In this document: piece by piece, positions 48,932 through 57,704 of the stretch
Numbering within the stretch: position 1 is the first letter of the stretch
How the letters are laid out: each line of letters begins with the position of its first letter
Assembly (NCBI RefSeq): GCF_021172045.1
Contig: NZ_CP087164.1
Coordinates: 4,712,001 to 4,776,000, forward strand
From: Capillimicrobium parvum
Lineage (GTDB): Bacteria; Actinomycetota; Thermoleophilia; Solirubrobacterales; Solirubrobacteraceae
Reading direction: 5' to 3'
Length of the DNA stretch: 64,000 nucleotides
Program-made: the position numbers and the translations under genes
The notes under the pieces: generated by a model
What the model was told of the DNA's origin: nothing
Database searches by the model: none
Seen by the model: only the letters and a program-made list of their open reading frames with translations

Positions 48932-50962
48932 TCACACGCCGCCGAGCAGCGCGAGCAGCCCGTTCTCGTCGACGACGTCGACGCCGAGCCGCTCGGCCTT
49001 CGCGAGCTTCGAGCCGGGCGAGTCGCCGGCCACAACGTAGTCGGTCTTCTTCGACACCGAGGAGGTCACGCGGCCGCCGGCGGCGACGATCCGCGCGGTC
49101 GCCTCCTCCCGCGTCAGCTCGGGCAGCGTGCCGGTCAGCACGAACGTCCGTCCGGACAGCGGCCCGTCGCCGGGCGGCGGGCCCTCCTCCTCGAAGCGCA
49201 CCCCCCGCGCCCGCAGGGCCGCGATCAGGGCCCGCATGTCGTCGTCCTGCAGCTGCTCGTAGATCGTCGCCGCCATCTTCTCGCCGATGCCCGGCGTCTG
49301 CGCGATCTGGTCCGGGGTCGCCTCCAGCAGCGCGTCGATCGAGCGGAACCGCTGGGCGAGGTTGCGCCCGGTGACGAAGCCGACCTCCTCGAGGCCGAGC
49401 GCGAACAGCACGCGCCCGAACGGCACCTCCTTGGAGCGCTCGATCGCGGCGACGAGGTTGCGGGCCGACACCTCGCCGTAGCCCTCGAGCTGCGCGATCC
49501 GCTCGGCGGTCAGGTCGTAGAGGTCGGCGACGCTCGAGATCACGCCCGCGTCGAGCAACCGCTGCACCTGCAGCTCGCCGAGGCCCTCGACGTCCATCGC
49601 CCCGCGCGAGACGAAGTGCTTGGTCAGCTGCCACTGCTGCCCCGGGCAGCCCTTGCGGTTCGGGCACTTCGTGAAGACCGCGCCCTCGGGCTTGACCGTG
49701 CGGGTGCCGCAGTCCGGGCAGCGCTCGGGCGGGCGCGGGAGCGGCCCGCGATCGGTGCGCTCGGCCACGTGGGGCGCCGGCGAGACGACCTGGGGGATCA
49801 CGTCGCCGGCGCGCAGGACGATGACCTCGTCGCCCACGCGCAGGTCCTTGCGGGCGAGGTCCTCCTCGTTGTGCAGCGTGGCGAGCTTGACGGTCACGCC
49901 GCCGACCGGCACCGGCTCGAGGACGGCGAACGGGTGCAGGTCGCCGAACTTGCCGACGTTCCAGTCGACGCGCAGCAGCCTGGTCACCTTCGTGGTCGGC
50001 GGGAACTTCCAGGCGATCGCCCAGCGCGGGTCGCGCCCGACCACCCCGAGCCGGCGCTGCAGCTCGGCGTCGTCGACCTTGACGACGACGCCGTCGATCT
50101 CGAAGTCCAGCGAGCCCCGCCGCTCCTGCCACCCGAGGCACTGCGCGACCACCTCGTCCTCGCCGTCGCGTACGACGATGTCCTCGTTGACGGGGAAGCC
50201 GCGCTCGCGCAGCCAGGCAAGCGCGTCGGAGTGGCGCGCGAACGACACGCCCTCGGTGACGCCGACCCCGTAGGCCCACATCGACAGCGGGCGCTGGGCG
50301 GCGAGGTTCGGGTCGAGCTGGCGGATCGTCCCCGCCGCGGCGTTGCGCGGGTTCATGAACGTCGACTCGCCCGCCTCGGCGCGGCGCTCGTTGAGGGCCT
50401 GGAAGTCGGTGAGCGCCATGTAGACCTCGCCACGCACCTCGAGCAGCGGCGGCGCGTCCTCGAGGCGAGCCGGGATCGCGGCGATCGTGCGCAGGTTGTG
50501 CGTGACGTCCTCGCCGACCGTCCCGTCACCGCGGGTCGCGCCGCGCTCGAGCCCGCCGTCGCGGTAGAGCAGCGAGATCGCGAGCCCGTCGATCTTCGGC
50601 TCGCAGACGAACCGGAAGACCGGGTCCTCGATGCCCTCGCGCGCGAGGTGGTTGCGCATCCGCTGCACCCAGTCGCGCAGCTCCTCCTCGCTGCGCGCGT
50701 TGGCCAGCGAGAGCATCGGCTGCGCGTGGGTGACCTTCTCGAGGCGGCTGACCGGCGCGAGGCCGCCGACCCGCTGCGTCGGCGAGTCCGCCGTGACGAG
50801 CGACGGGTCGGCCTCCTCGAGGGCCTTGAGCTCGCCGTAGAGCGCGTCGTACTCGTCGTCGCCGATGACCGGGTCGTCGTGGACGTAGTAGCGCTCGGCG
50901 TGGTCCTGCAACTCGGCGCGCAGCTCCGCCGCGCGGGCGGCGCGATCGCCGCGCCGGCTCAC
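48932..50962 (-). CDS. ligA: NAD-dependent DNA ligase
   Basis: A 676-aa essential replicative ligase. The adenylated lysine is Lys123 in VCEPKIDGLAI. The OB fold is followed by a four-Cys zinc finger (CPDCGTRTVKPEG... CPNRKGCPG), an HhH region (LEGYGEVSARNLVAAIERSK) and a C-terminal BRCT domain (TFVLTGTLPELTREEATARIVAAGGRV). Full length. Its ATG overlaps the surE stop by 4 nt. Confidence 0.97.
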   Translation of the reverse strand: MSRRGDRAARAAELRAELQDHAERYYVHDDPVIGDDEYDALYGELKALEEADPSLVTADSPTQRVGGLAPVSRLEKVTHAQPMLSLANARSEEELRDWVQRMRNHLAREGIEDPVFRFVCEPKIDGLAISLLYRDGGLERGATRGDGTVGEDVTHNLRTIAAIPARLEDAPPLLEVRGEVYMALTDFQALNERRAEAGESTFMNPRNAAAGTIRQLDPNLAAQRPLSMWAYGVGVTEGVSFARHSDALAWLRERGFPVNEDIVVRDGEDEVVAQCLGWQERRGSLDFEIDGVVVKVDDAELQRRLGVVGRDPRWAIAWKFPPTTKVTRLLRVDWNVGKFGDLHPFAVLEPVPVGGVTVKLATLHNEEDLARKDLRVGDEVIVLRAGDVIPQVVSPAPHVAERTDRGPLPRPPERCPDCGTRTVKPEGAVFTKCPNRKGCPGQQWQLTKHFVSRGAMDVEGLGELQVQRLLDAGVISSVADLYDLTAERIAQLEGYGEVSARNLVAAIERSKEVPFGRVLFALGLEEVGFVTGRNLAQRFRSIDALLEATPDQIAQTPGIGEKMAATIYEQLQDDDMRALIAALRARGVRFEEEGPPPGDGPLSGRTFVLTGTLPELTREEATARIVAAGGRVTSSVSKKTDYVVAGDSPGSKLAKAERLGVDVVDENGLLALLGGV

Positions 50963-51777
50963 CCATCGACCTCCTGCGCGGCGGGCGCGACCATGTGCTC
51001 GAGGTCGTACTGGCGCAGGGCGTCCATGCCCGCGACGTCGGTCAGATCGAAATGCAGCGGCGTGACCGCGATGCGGCCCTCCGCGACGGCGGCGAGGTCG
51101 GTGTCCTCGCCGTCGTGGAAGCCGTGGTCGGTCCCGTAGATCCAGTACTGGCGGCGCTCCCCGTCCTCGGCCTTCAGCCGCAGCTCGTCGCGGTAGATCC
51201 GCTTGCCCATCTTCGTCACGGAGACGCCCTGGGGGTGTGCCCCGGGCACGTTGACGTTCAGCAGCGTGCCCGGCGGCAGCGGGACCTCGTCGAGGCGATC
51301 GACCAGGCTCGCGGCGAACTTCGCGGCGACCTGGAAGTCGAACTCGCGGCCGAGGCGGAAGTCCATCTCGCGGTTGGCCGACTGCTGGGAGACCGCGATC
51401 GCCGGCAGGCCGAGGAGGACGCCCTCCAGCGCGGCCGCGACCGTCCCGGAGTACGTGACGTCATCGCCGAGGTTCGAGCCGTGGTTGATGCCCGCGATGA
51501 CGGCCTCGGCTTCGAAGTCCTCGACGAGTCCGAGCTTGGCCAGGCGCACGCAGTCGACCGGCGTGCCGTCGGTCGCGTAGCCGTGGGTGCCGTCGCCGAA
51601 GTCGACCCGCTCGACCCACAGGGGCCGGCGCGTCGTGATCGAGCGGGCCATCGCCGAGCGGTTGCCGTCCGGCGCGATGACGACGAGCTGGATGTCCGGG
51701 ACGCCGAGCAGCTCGCGCCGCAGCGCCTGCAGTCCGTCGGCCCAGACCCCGTCGTCGTTGGTCAGGAGTACACGCAC
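50959..51777 (-). CDS. surE: 5'/3'-nucleotidase SurE
   Basis: 272 aa, GTG start at 51777 giving MRVLLTNDDG; Asp8 and Asp9 are the metal ligands of the SurE family. APDGNRSAMARS, TDGTPVDCVRLAK and GINHGSNLGDDVTYSGTVAAA are all present. It removes phosphate from nucleoside monophosphates and is often linked to stationary-phase survival. TATCCT stands 7 nt before the GTG (leaderless). It overlaps ligA (ATGA). Confidence 0.95.
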   Translation of the reverse strand: MRVLLTNDDGVWADGLQALRRELLGVPDIQLVVIAPDGNRSAMARSITTRRPLWVERVDFGDGTHGYATDGTPVDCVRLAKLGLVEDFEAEAVIAGINHGSNLGDDVTYSGTVAAALEGVLLGLPAIAVSQQSANREMDFRLGREFDFQVAAKFAASLVDRLDEVPLPPGTLLNVNVPGAHPQGVSVTKMGKRIYRDELRLKAEDGERRQYWIYGTDHGFHDGEDTDLAAVAEGRIAVTPLHFDLTDVAGMDALRQYDLEHMVAPAAQEVDG

Positions 51778-51784
51778 GCCATCC

Positions 51785-51790
51785 AGGATA
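51785..51790 (-). promoter_or_regulatory. -10 box of surE-ligA (leaderless)
   Basis: TATCCT on the minus strand, 7 nt before the GTG start at 51777. Confidence 0.5.
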
Positions 51791-51806
51791 GGAGCGGGCC
51801 CGGAGC

Positions 51807-52517
51807 TCAGCCCTCCTCGACCACGCGCGTCTCGATGTCGACCCCGCCCGTGAGCCGCCCGCCGCTGAGCCGGGTGACCTTCTCGCAGACGCTCGTCCAC
51901 ATGTGCAGCTGGACCTCCTTGGCCATCCGCAGGCGGTGGTGGACCAGCGCCGAGACGGGGTCGCCGGGGCGCGCCCACGACTCGATCTCGAACACGAGCA
52001 TGCCGTCGGGCGCGTCGCCGGTGCGCCAGGCGATCTGACCGGCCTCGAGATGCCCGTCGAGGGTGACGAAGCGGAAGCCGTGCTCGTCGGCCTCGACCAC
52101 GCGCACCGGCCCGTCCCACGGCCCGGGCATGCGCACGACGTACTCGTCGCCGGCCTCGAGCGGGCCGTCCTCGTCGCCCATCACCTTCTGGAAGCGGGCG
52201 AGGCTCGACGGCGCCACCGCGTTGAGGTCGGCGCGCACGCGCCGCATCGTCTCGGGCGCGTCCATGTGCGCCTCGCGGATCCGGGCGCGGTAGCGACGAT
52301 GAAAGAGCGGGCCCGACCCGTCCTGCGGGAACTGGACCTCGTCGAGCGGCGTGCCGGGCGGCAGCGGCGGCGGCGCGTCGTCCTCCCAGCGCCCCTCGAG
52401 CTCGCGCCGGTGCAGCGGCACGGTGCGCCACAGGTACGTCCACGACGTGATGAGGATCCCGGCTGGCCACACGGCCGCGGTGGCCAGGCGCCGGGACGGC
52501 GGTGGGCGGCGGGGCAC
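51807..52517 (-). CDS. DUF1990 family protein
   Basis: 236 aa, GTG start with a TAGCAG box 6 nt upstream. After an N-terminal hydrophobic segment (about 12-28) the DUF1990 signature follows: LFHRRYRARI, MRRVRADLNAVAPSSLARFQKV, EYVVRMPGPWDGPVRVVE, and FEIESWARPGDPVSALVHHRL. The family has a lipocalin/SRPBCC-like fold and an unknown function. Confidence 0.8.
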   Translation of the reverse strand: MPRRPPPSRRLATAAVWPAGILITSWTYLWRTVPLHRRELEGRWEDDAPPPLPPGTPLDEVQFPQDGSGPLFHRRYRARIREAHMDAPETMRRVRADLNAVAPSSLARFQKVMGDEDGPLEAGDEYVVRMPGPWDGPVRVVEADEHGFRFVTLDGHLEAGQIAWRTGDAPDGMLVFEIESWARPGDPVSALVHHRLRMAKEVQLHMWTSVCEKVTRLSGGRLTGGVDIETRVVEEG

Positions 52518-52557
52518 GCTCGTCTGCTACCCCGGCTCGGTGGGTAGGTATCCCGGG

Positions 52558-52809
52558 ATGCTCACCAAGGCGCTGCACTCCACCGGCCTGCGCAGCTGGC
52601 AGATGCACGGGATGTCCGGAGCGATGATCGGCCTGTGCATCAGCCTCTGGATCCGGGCCAAGACCGTCGATCAGGACGAGCGCGGCAACGCCGAGCGGCG
52701 CGCGCTGTTCGTCGGGCTCTGGCCGGCGATGTTCTGGCTCATCGGCGACGGGCTCGAGCGCCAGGAGACGCGGCCGGCGTCGCGCCGCCTGCTCAGTCGT
52801 CGTAGCTGA
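52558..52809 (+). CDS. Small membrane-associated protein, unknown function
   Basis: 83 aa, MLTKALHSTGLRSWQMHGMSGAMIGLCISLWI... with one or two hydrophobic segments (about 17-31 and 50-63). A TAGGTA box stands 6 nt before the ATG. The 3' end overlaps the end of truA on the other strand by 17 nt. No family recognised. Confidence 0.55.
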   Translation: MLTKALHSTGLRSWQMHGMSGAMIGLCISLWIRAKTVDQDERGNAERRALFVGLWPAMFWLIGDGLERQETRPASRRLLSRRS

Positions 52810-53521
52810 CGCCCGCGAGGTACAGGCCGTGCGGCGGGGCCGTCGGGCCCGCCTGCGCCCGCGGGCGCCCCTCGAGCAGCTCGGTGAACGCCTCCAGCGT
52901 GCGCCGGCCGCCGGCCACCTCGAGCATCGTGCCCACGAGCGCGCGGTTCATGTTGCGCATGAACGCGTCGGCGGTGATCCAGAAGCGCAGGATGTCGCCG
53001 TCGCGGTCCCAGCGCGCATCGGACACGACGCGCTCGAAGCGCACGTGATCGGTCTCGGTGGGCGTGAACGCGGTGAAGTCGTGCTCGCCGACCAGCGCGG
53101 CCGCACAGGCCTCGAGCGCGCCGAGGTCGGCCGGGTAGGGCCAGTGCAGCGCCCGGCGCTGCTCGAACGGGTCGCGGGCGCGGCGGGCCAGCACGCGGTA
53201 GCAGTACGTCCGCGAGCGGGCGTCGCGGCGGGCGTCGAAGCCGTCGGGCTCGGGCTGCGCGTCGAGCAACACGATCTCCGGCGGCAGCAGCGCGTTGACG
53301 CCGGCGGTGCGATCCGGAAGCGCGCCGGGGTACGAGGCGACCTGCCGCCACGCGTGCACGCCGCGGTCGGTGCGCCCGGCGACGGTGAGCGCCACGGGCC
53401 CCCGGCAGACGGTCGCGAGCGCCCGCTCGAGCTCGCCCTGCACGGTGAGCTGGCCCGGCTGGCGGGCCCAGCCGGCGAACGGCGTGCCGTCGTAGGCGAT
53501 CGTCAGGCGGATCGAGGCCAT
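52793..53521 (-). CDS. truA: tRNA pseudouridine(38-40) synthase TruA
   Basis: 242 aa. The catalytic Asp52 is in the motif AGRTDRGVHAW. IRLTIAYDGTPFAGWARQP at the N-terminus and FTPTETDHVRFERVVSDARW are typical. It modifies U38-U40 in the tRNA anticodon arm. Start ATG 53521 with a GACAAT -10 box 6 nt upstream. The usual ribosomal-protein neighbours (rplQ, rplM) are absent here. Confidence 0.94.
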   Translation of the reverse strand: MASIRLTIAYDGTPFAGWARQPGQLTVQGELERALATVCRGPVALTVAGRTDRGVHAWRQVASYPGALPDRTAGVNALLPPEIVLLDAQPEPDGFDARRDARSRTYCYRVLARRARDPFEQRRALHWPYPADLGALEACAAALVGEHDFTAFTPTETDHVRFERVVSDARWDRDGDILRFWITADAFMRNMNRALVGTMLEVAGGRRTLEAFTELLEGRPRAQAGPTAPPHGLYLAGVSYDD

Positions 53522-53583
53522 CGCGCCATTGTCTTGCACGCGCCGGTTCACCGCCCCGTCACAACCCTGCGTCGCTGCGGGCA

Positions 53584-53589
53584 TAGCGT
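53584..53589 (+). promoter_or_regulatory. -10 box of sulfotransferase-like gene (leaderless)
   Basis: TAGCGT stands 8 nt before the ATG at 53598, with no ribosome site. Confidence 0.5.
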
Positions 53590-53597
53590 GCCGGCGG

Positions 53598-54635
53598 ATG
53601 CAACGAACGGTCTTCCTCCACCTCGGGATGGGGCGCTGCGGATCGAGCTCCATCCAGATCCTCGGCGACCGCCATCGGGACGCGCTGGGCGCTCGCGGGA
53701 TCCACTATCCCAGCCCGCTCGACATGGGCTTCACCGAAGAGGAGGCGCGCGGCGGCAACGGCCGCGTCCTCACCGCGAGCGAGCGCCCGGCGCTCGCCGC
53801 CGAGCGCGTCGCGGTGCACCTCGCCCAGCTCGACGCCGACCGCTTCATGCTCTCCAGCGAGTACCTCATCGGCTCGCCGCTGCCCGTGCTGCAGCGGATC
53901 GCCGACGCGCTGCGTGGCCACGACCTGCGCGTCGTCGGGATCGCCTACGTCCGCGACCAGCGCGACTGGCTCGTGTCGCGCTGGGCGCAGGCGGTCAAGG
54001 CCAACCGCTGGACGATGACCCTCGACGAGTTCCTCGTCAGCCGCTACCGCTCCGACCGCCTCGACTACCTGGCCCAGACGCGCCGGCTGGCCGGCGTCTT
54101 CGGCGCCGAGAACGTCATCGTGCGCCCGTTCGACCGCCACCACCTCCAGGGCGGCGACGCGCGCACCGACCTCTACGCGCTCGCCGGCGTCGACGTCGCC
54201 GACCTCCTGCGCGACGAGCCCGACCTCAACGCGTCGGCCTCCGTCGAGGAGGTCGTGATCATGCGCATCGTCAACCAGCTCCCGCCGCGCGAGATGTTCG
54301 ACCCGCGGATGTTCCTGCGCCACTCCCAGCCGCTGGTCGAGGAGCGCGGATGGACGCCGGTCCGCGACCTCTACCGGCTCGCCTCGCCCGCGGTGATGCG
54401 GATGGTGGGCGAGTACTACGCGCCGCGCAACGAGGCGTTCCGCGCCGCGTACTTCCCCGACGAGCCGGCCCCGCTGCTGCGCAGCCGCATCCCGGACGAC
54501 TACGTGCAGCTGACCGAGGACCTCTGCGTGTCCTCGCGCTCCGTGGAGCTGCTGGCCAGCTTCATGATCGACTACGGAACCCGGCAGATGCGGCGCAGCC
54601 TGCGCCTCAACGAGCCGCAGGCATTGGCGTCCTAG
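53598..54635 (+). CDS. Sulfotransferase-like protein
   Basis: 345 aa from MQRTVFLHLGMGRCGSSSIQ. The G-x-G-R-x-G-S-S-S loop resembles the 5'-phosphosulfate-binding P-loop of PAPS-dependent sulfotransferases. YVRDQRDWLVSRWAQAVK (about 115-132) fits the 3'-phosphate-binding arginine/serine region. Length and spacing suit a bacterial sulfotransferase_3-type enzyme acting on a surface glycan or lipid. Acceptor unknown; no sulfate-activation genes are nearby. Confidence 0.72.
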   Translation: MQRTVFLHLGMGRCGSSSIQILGDRHRDALGARGIHYPSPLDMGFTEEEARGGNGRVLTASERPALAAERVAVHLAQLDADRFMLSSEYLIGSPLPVLQRIADALRGHDLRVVGIAYVRDQRDWLVSRWAQAVKANRWTMTLDEFLVSRYRSDRLDYLAQTRRLAGVFGAENVIVRPFDRHHLQGGDARTDLYALAGVDVADLLRDEPDLNASASVEEVVIMRIVNQLPPREMFDPRMFLRHSQPLVEERGWTPVRDLYRLASPAVMRMVGEYYAPRNEAFRAAYFPDEPAPLLRSRIPDDYVQLTEDLCVSSRSVELLASFMIDYGTRQMRRSLRLNEPQALAS

Positions 54636-54787
54636 TAACGCAGGCGTACGCAGCGGCGCAGGTCCACGACGACGCCGGTGACCGCCGGATGCCGACGAGC
54701 GCGCCGTTGACGGCGACGGCGGTCGTGCCGTGCGCCTGGCTCGCGCCCCCTACCGTCGTGGACGATCGTCAGGCGCGTGATCGGCAT
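54632..54787 (-). pseudogene. Possible small ORF with two compensating frameshifts
   Basis: The gap between the sulfotransferase and ligase genes has a 51-codon frame MPITRLTIVHDG...VTGVVVDLRRCVRLRY. Its ends show normal C/G third positions but its middle does not. In another frame the middle reads GASQAHGTTAVAVNGALVGIR with normal codon use. This is the pattern of a small gene disturbed by one insertion and one deletion. No family recognised. Evidence is codon use only. Confidence 0.3.
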
Positions 54788-54802
54788 GCGCGCCTTGTGG
54801 CG

Positions 54803-56338
54803 TCAGCCGTCCGGGAGGTCGAGCTCGGCGGTCAACTCGCGCTTGAGCACCTTGCCGTAGGCGCTGCGAGGCAGCCGGTCGGCGAAGACGACGTGGCGCG
54901 GCTTCTTGTAGGAGGCCAGCTCGGCACGGCATGCGCCGACCACCTGCTCGGCCGTCACTGCTCCAGGCGCAGTGGGCACGACGACGGCCACGACCGACTC
55001 TCCCCAGTGGCGGTCAGCGACGCCGACGACGGCCACCTCTCGCACGCCCTCCAGACGTCCGATCACGTCCTCCAGTTCCCGCGGGTAGACGTTCGACCCG
55101 CCGCTGATGATCAGCTCCTTGAGGCGGTCGCCGAGATACAGGTAGCCGTCCTCGTCGAGGGTACCCAGGTCGCCGGTCCGGTACCAACCGTCGCGGAAGG
55201 CGTCCGCGGTCGCCTGTGCGTTGCTCCAGTAGCCGCGCATGACCACCGGCCCGCGCACACAGACCTCGCCGGTCTCTCCCGTCTGGACCGGGCCGCCGGC
55301 ATCGTCCATGACCGCCACCTCGATCCCGGCGCGCGGGCGCCCGGCCGACAGCAGGCGCCGGCTGGCGGTCGCCCGCGCCTCGGCATGGTCGGACGGTGTC
55401 AGCATCGAGATCGTCATCGGGCATTCGCCCTGGCCGTACAGGTTGCACAGGATCGGCCCCCAGGCGTCCATCGCGGCGCGCAGGTCGTCGGGATGGATCG
55501 GTGCGCCGCCGTACGCGGCGAAGCGCAGCGACGCGCAGTCCGCGCTCGTAGCCTCCGGTGCCTCCAGCAGCATCTTCAGCATCGTCGGGGAGATGAACAC
55601 GAGGTTGCTGACGCGGTGGCGCTCGATCAACCCGAACAGCTCCGCGGCATCGAAGCTGGGCGAGGACGGCAGCACATGGGTGGCGCCCGCCGCGGTCAGC
55701 GGCAGCGCCCACAGGCCGCTGCCGTGCGTGAGCGGCCCGGCGTGCAGGACGCGGTCGCCGGGCTCGACCGGCGTCACCTCCGCGGTGTAGCGGCCGGCCA
55801 TGAACGCCAGGTTGGCGCAGGTGACCATCGCGCCCTTCGGCCGGCCGGTGGTCCCGGAGGTGTAGAAGAGCCAGGCGAGGTCGTCTCCGCCGCGCGCCAC
55901 CGGCACGCCGAACACCGGGCCGGACGCCACCACGGCCTCGTACTCGTCGGACGGACCCCCCACGATCATCGTCGCGGTCGTGTCCGGCAGGTCGACCGCC
56001 GCGACGCCGTCGGCGAGCCGATGGTCGTAGACCAGCACGCGACTGTCGCTGTGCTCCACCATGTACGCGAGCTCGCGTGGATGCAGTCGCGTGTTGATCG
56101 GCACGACCACCCCGCCCGCCAGCCACGTCGCGAACAGCGTGTCCAGGAAGGCCGGCGAGTTGAACAGTGCCAGCGAGACGCGGTCGCCGGGCGCCACCCC
56201 GCGCTCCACCAACGTGGCGGCGAGGCGCTGCACCCGACACCACCAGTCGTCATAGGTGGTGGTGACGTCAGCCTGGACGATTGCCGGCCCGTCCGGGTGG
56301 GTGGCGGCGGCCTTCTGCAGCAGCGTGGCGACGTTCAT
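54803..56338 (-). CDS. Acyl-CoA ligase (AMP-binding, class I adenylate-forming)
   Basis: 511 aa. Motifs: WLFYTSGTTGRPKGAMVT (ATP loop), LYGQGECPMTISML (A5), WYRTGDLGTLDEDGYLYLGDRLKELIISGGSNVYP (A7-A8), and a terminal lysine in SAYGKVLKREL. The size and sequence suit medium-chain or aromatic carboxylate ligases. It is the last gene of the operon with the molybdenum hydroxylase and overlaps coxS-like by 4 nt. It probably activates the operon's acid substrate to its CoA ester. Confidence 0.9.
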   Translation of the reverse strand: MNVATLLQKAAATHPDGPAIVQADVTTTYDDWWCRVQRLAATLVERGVAPGDRVSLALFNSPAFLDTLFATWLAGGVVVPINTRLHPRELAYMVEHSDSRVLVYDHRLADGVAAVDLPDTTATMIVGGPSDEYEAVVASGPVFGVPVARGGDDLAWLFYTSGTTGRPKGAMVTCANLAFMAGRYTAEVTPVEPGDRVLHAGPLTHGSGLWALPLTAAGATHVLPSSPSFDAAELFGLIERHRVSNLVFISPTMLKMLLEAPEATSADCASLRFAAYGGAPIHPDDLRAAMDAWGPILCNLYGQGECPMTISMLTPSDHAEARATASRRLLSAGRPRAGIEVAVMDDAGGPVQTGETGEVCVRGPVVMRGYWSNAQATADAFRDGWYRTGDLGTLDEDGYLYLGDRLKELIISGGSNVYPRELEDVIGRLEGVREVAVVGVADRHWGESVVAVVVPTAPGAVTAEQVVGACRAELASYKKPRHVVFADRLPRSAYGKVLKRELTAELDLPDG

Positions 56339-56844
56339 CGTTGGGCGTCCTCCCCGGGATCGATCGGCGGTGTGGGTGCCGCGCCCGCGACGGCGCGGGC
56401 GGCGGCGAGGATCCCTGCGTAGCCCGTGCAGCGGCACAGGTTCCCCGACAACTCCTCGCTGATCTGCTCGTCGTCGAGCGGGGCTCGCTCGGTGATGCTG
56501 CTGAGCGTCATCGCGACCCCTGGGGTGCAGAAGCCGCACTGCAGGCCGTAGTGCTCCAGCAGCGCCCGCTGGACAGGATGCAACTCGCCGTCGGCCAGCC
56601 CTTCGATCGTCTGGACGCGACGACCGTCGGCCTGAACGGCGAGCATCAGACAGGCGCGTACCAGCTCGCCGTCGACGCGTACGTTGCAGGCGCCGCAGAC
56701 ACCGTGCTCACAGCCGACGTGCGTCCCGGTCAGCCCCAGGTCGTGACGCAGGAAGTCGCTCAACAATCGCCGAACCGGGACCTGGCGCCGGTAGCGGCGA
56801 CCGTTGACCTCCACCGTCACCGACGCCTCGCTGATCGCGCTCAT
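56335..56844 (-). CDS. [2Fe-2S] subunit of a molybdenum hydroxylase (CoxS-like)
   Basis: 169 aa. The N-terminal plant-ferredoxin cluster is bound by Cys45, Cys50, Cys53 (CEHGVCGAC) and Cys65. The C-terminal cluster uses Cys103, Cys106, Cys137 and Cys139 (CGFCTPG, CRCTGY). This is the small electron-transfer subunit of xanthine-oxidase-family enzymes. Overlaps of 4 nt with both neighbours show strict co-expression. Confidence 0.95.
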   Translation of the reverse strand: MSAISEASVTVEVNGRRYRRQVPVRRLLSDFLRHDLGLTGTHVGCEHGVCGACNVRVDGELVRACLMLAVQADGRRVQTIEGLADGELHPVQRALLEHYGLQCGFCTPGVAMTLSSITERAPLDDEQISEELSGNLCRCTGYAGILAAARAVAGAAPTPPIDPGEDAQR

Positions 56845-57704
56845 GTGTGGGCTCCTCGGTCGACCGCCTCGGCCACCGCGCGCCCGATGGCGACGCCGGC
56901 CAGGTGGCGGCGATAGTCGGGTGAATCGCCATCCGGGTCATCACGCGGAACGGCGGCGTCTCGCGCCGCGTCGGCGACGGCGATGGACGCCGCGTCGACC
57001 AGCGGCGCACCGACCAGCAGCTCCTCGACGGTCCCGATCCGGCGGGGCGCGGCCTCGACGCCGAATAGCGCGACTCGCGCCCGAGCGATCACGCCGCGGT
57101 CGACCGCCAGTGCCGCGACCGCGCCGGCCATCGCGTACTCGCGAGTGCGCCTCGTGATCTCGTGCACACCCCACGCGGCGCCGTCCATCGCGGGCAGCCG
57201 CACGCCGGTGATCAGCTCGCCCGGCGCCAGCGCCCGGTCGAACGTCCCATGAGCGAAAGCGGTGTGATCGACGGTCCGCGAGCCATGGGCGCCGCGCAAC
57301 TCGATCTGCCCACCGGCCGCCGCGACGACCGCCGTCAGCTCGGCGCAGGGGTGCCCATGAGCCAGGCTTCCGCCGAATGTCCCACGCGCACGCACGGGCG
57401 GATGCGCGACCAGCCGCGCCGCGGCGGCCAGTGGTGGGCAGCGACGTCGAACTACGGGCGAGCTCTCGACCTGCGCGTGGCGGGCGAGGGCGCCGACCGC
57501 CAGGCCCTCCGGTGTCTCCTCGATGGCACCGAGCGCGGGCAGGGCGTTGATGTCGACCAGCGTCGCCGGCGCGAGGTCGCCGAAGTTCAGCAGCGGGATG
57601 AGGGTCTGTCCGCCCGCCAAGGCGACGGCGCCCTGCTGCGCCAGCGCATCCAGCGCCTCCTCCAGCGTGCGCGCGCGAAGGTAGGTGAACGGCGGTGGCT
57701 TCAT
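56841..57704 (-). CDS. FAD subunit of a molybdenum hydroxylase (CoxM-like)
   Basis: 287 aa. The FAD-binding loops are AGGQTLIP (30-37) and RGTFGGSLAHGHPCAEL (about 108-124). The C-terminal CO-dehydrogenase flavoprotein domain spans about 178-285 (ALFGVEAAPRRI). It moves electrons from the iron-sulfur clusters to the acceptor. 4-nt overlaps join it to the large and small subunit genes. Confidence 0.93.
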   Translation of the reverse strand: MKPPPFTYLRARTLEEALDALAQQGAVALAGGQTLIPLLNFGDLAPATLVDINALPALGAIEETPEGLAVGALARHAQVESSPVVRRRCPPLAAAARLVAHPPVRARGTFGGSLAHGHPCAELTAVVAAAGGQIELRGAHGSRTVDHTAFAHGTFDRALAPGELITGVRLPAMDGAAWGVHEITRRTREYAMAGAVAALAVDRGVIARARVALFGVEAAPRRIGTVEELLVGAPLVDAASIAVADAARDAAVPRDDPDGDSPDYRRHLAGVAIGRAVAEAVDRGAHT

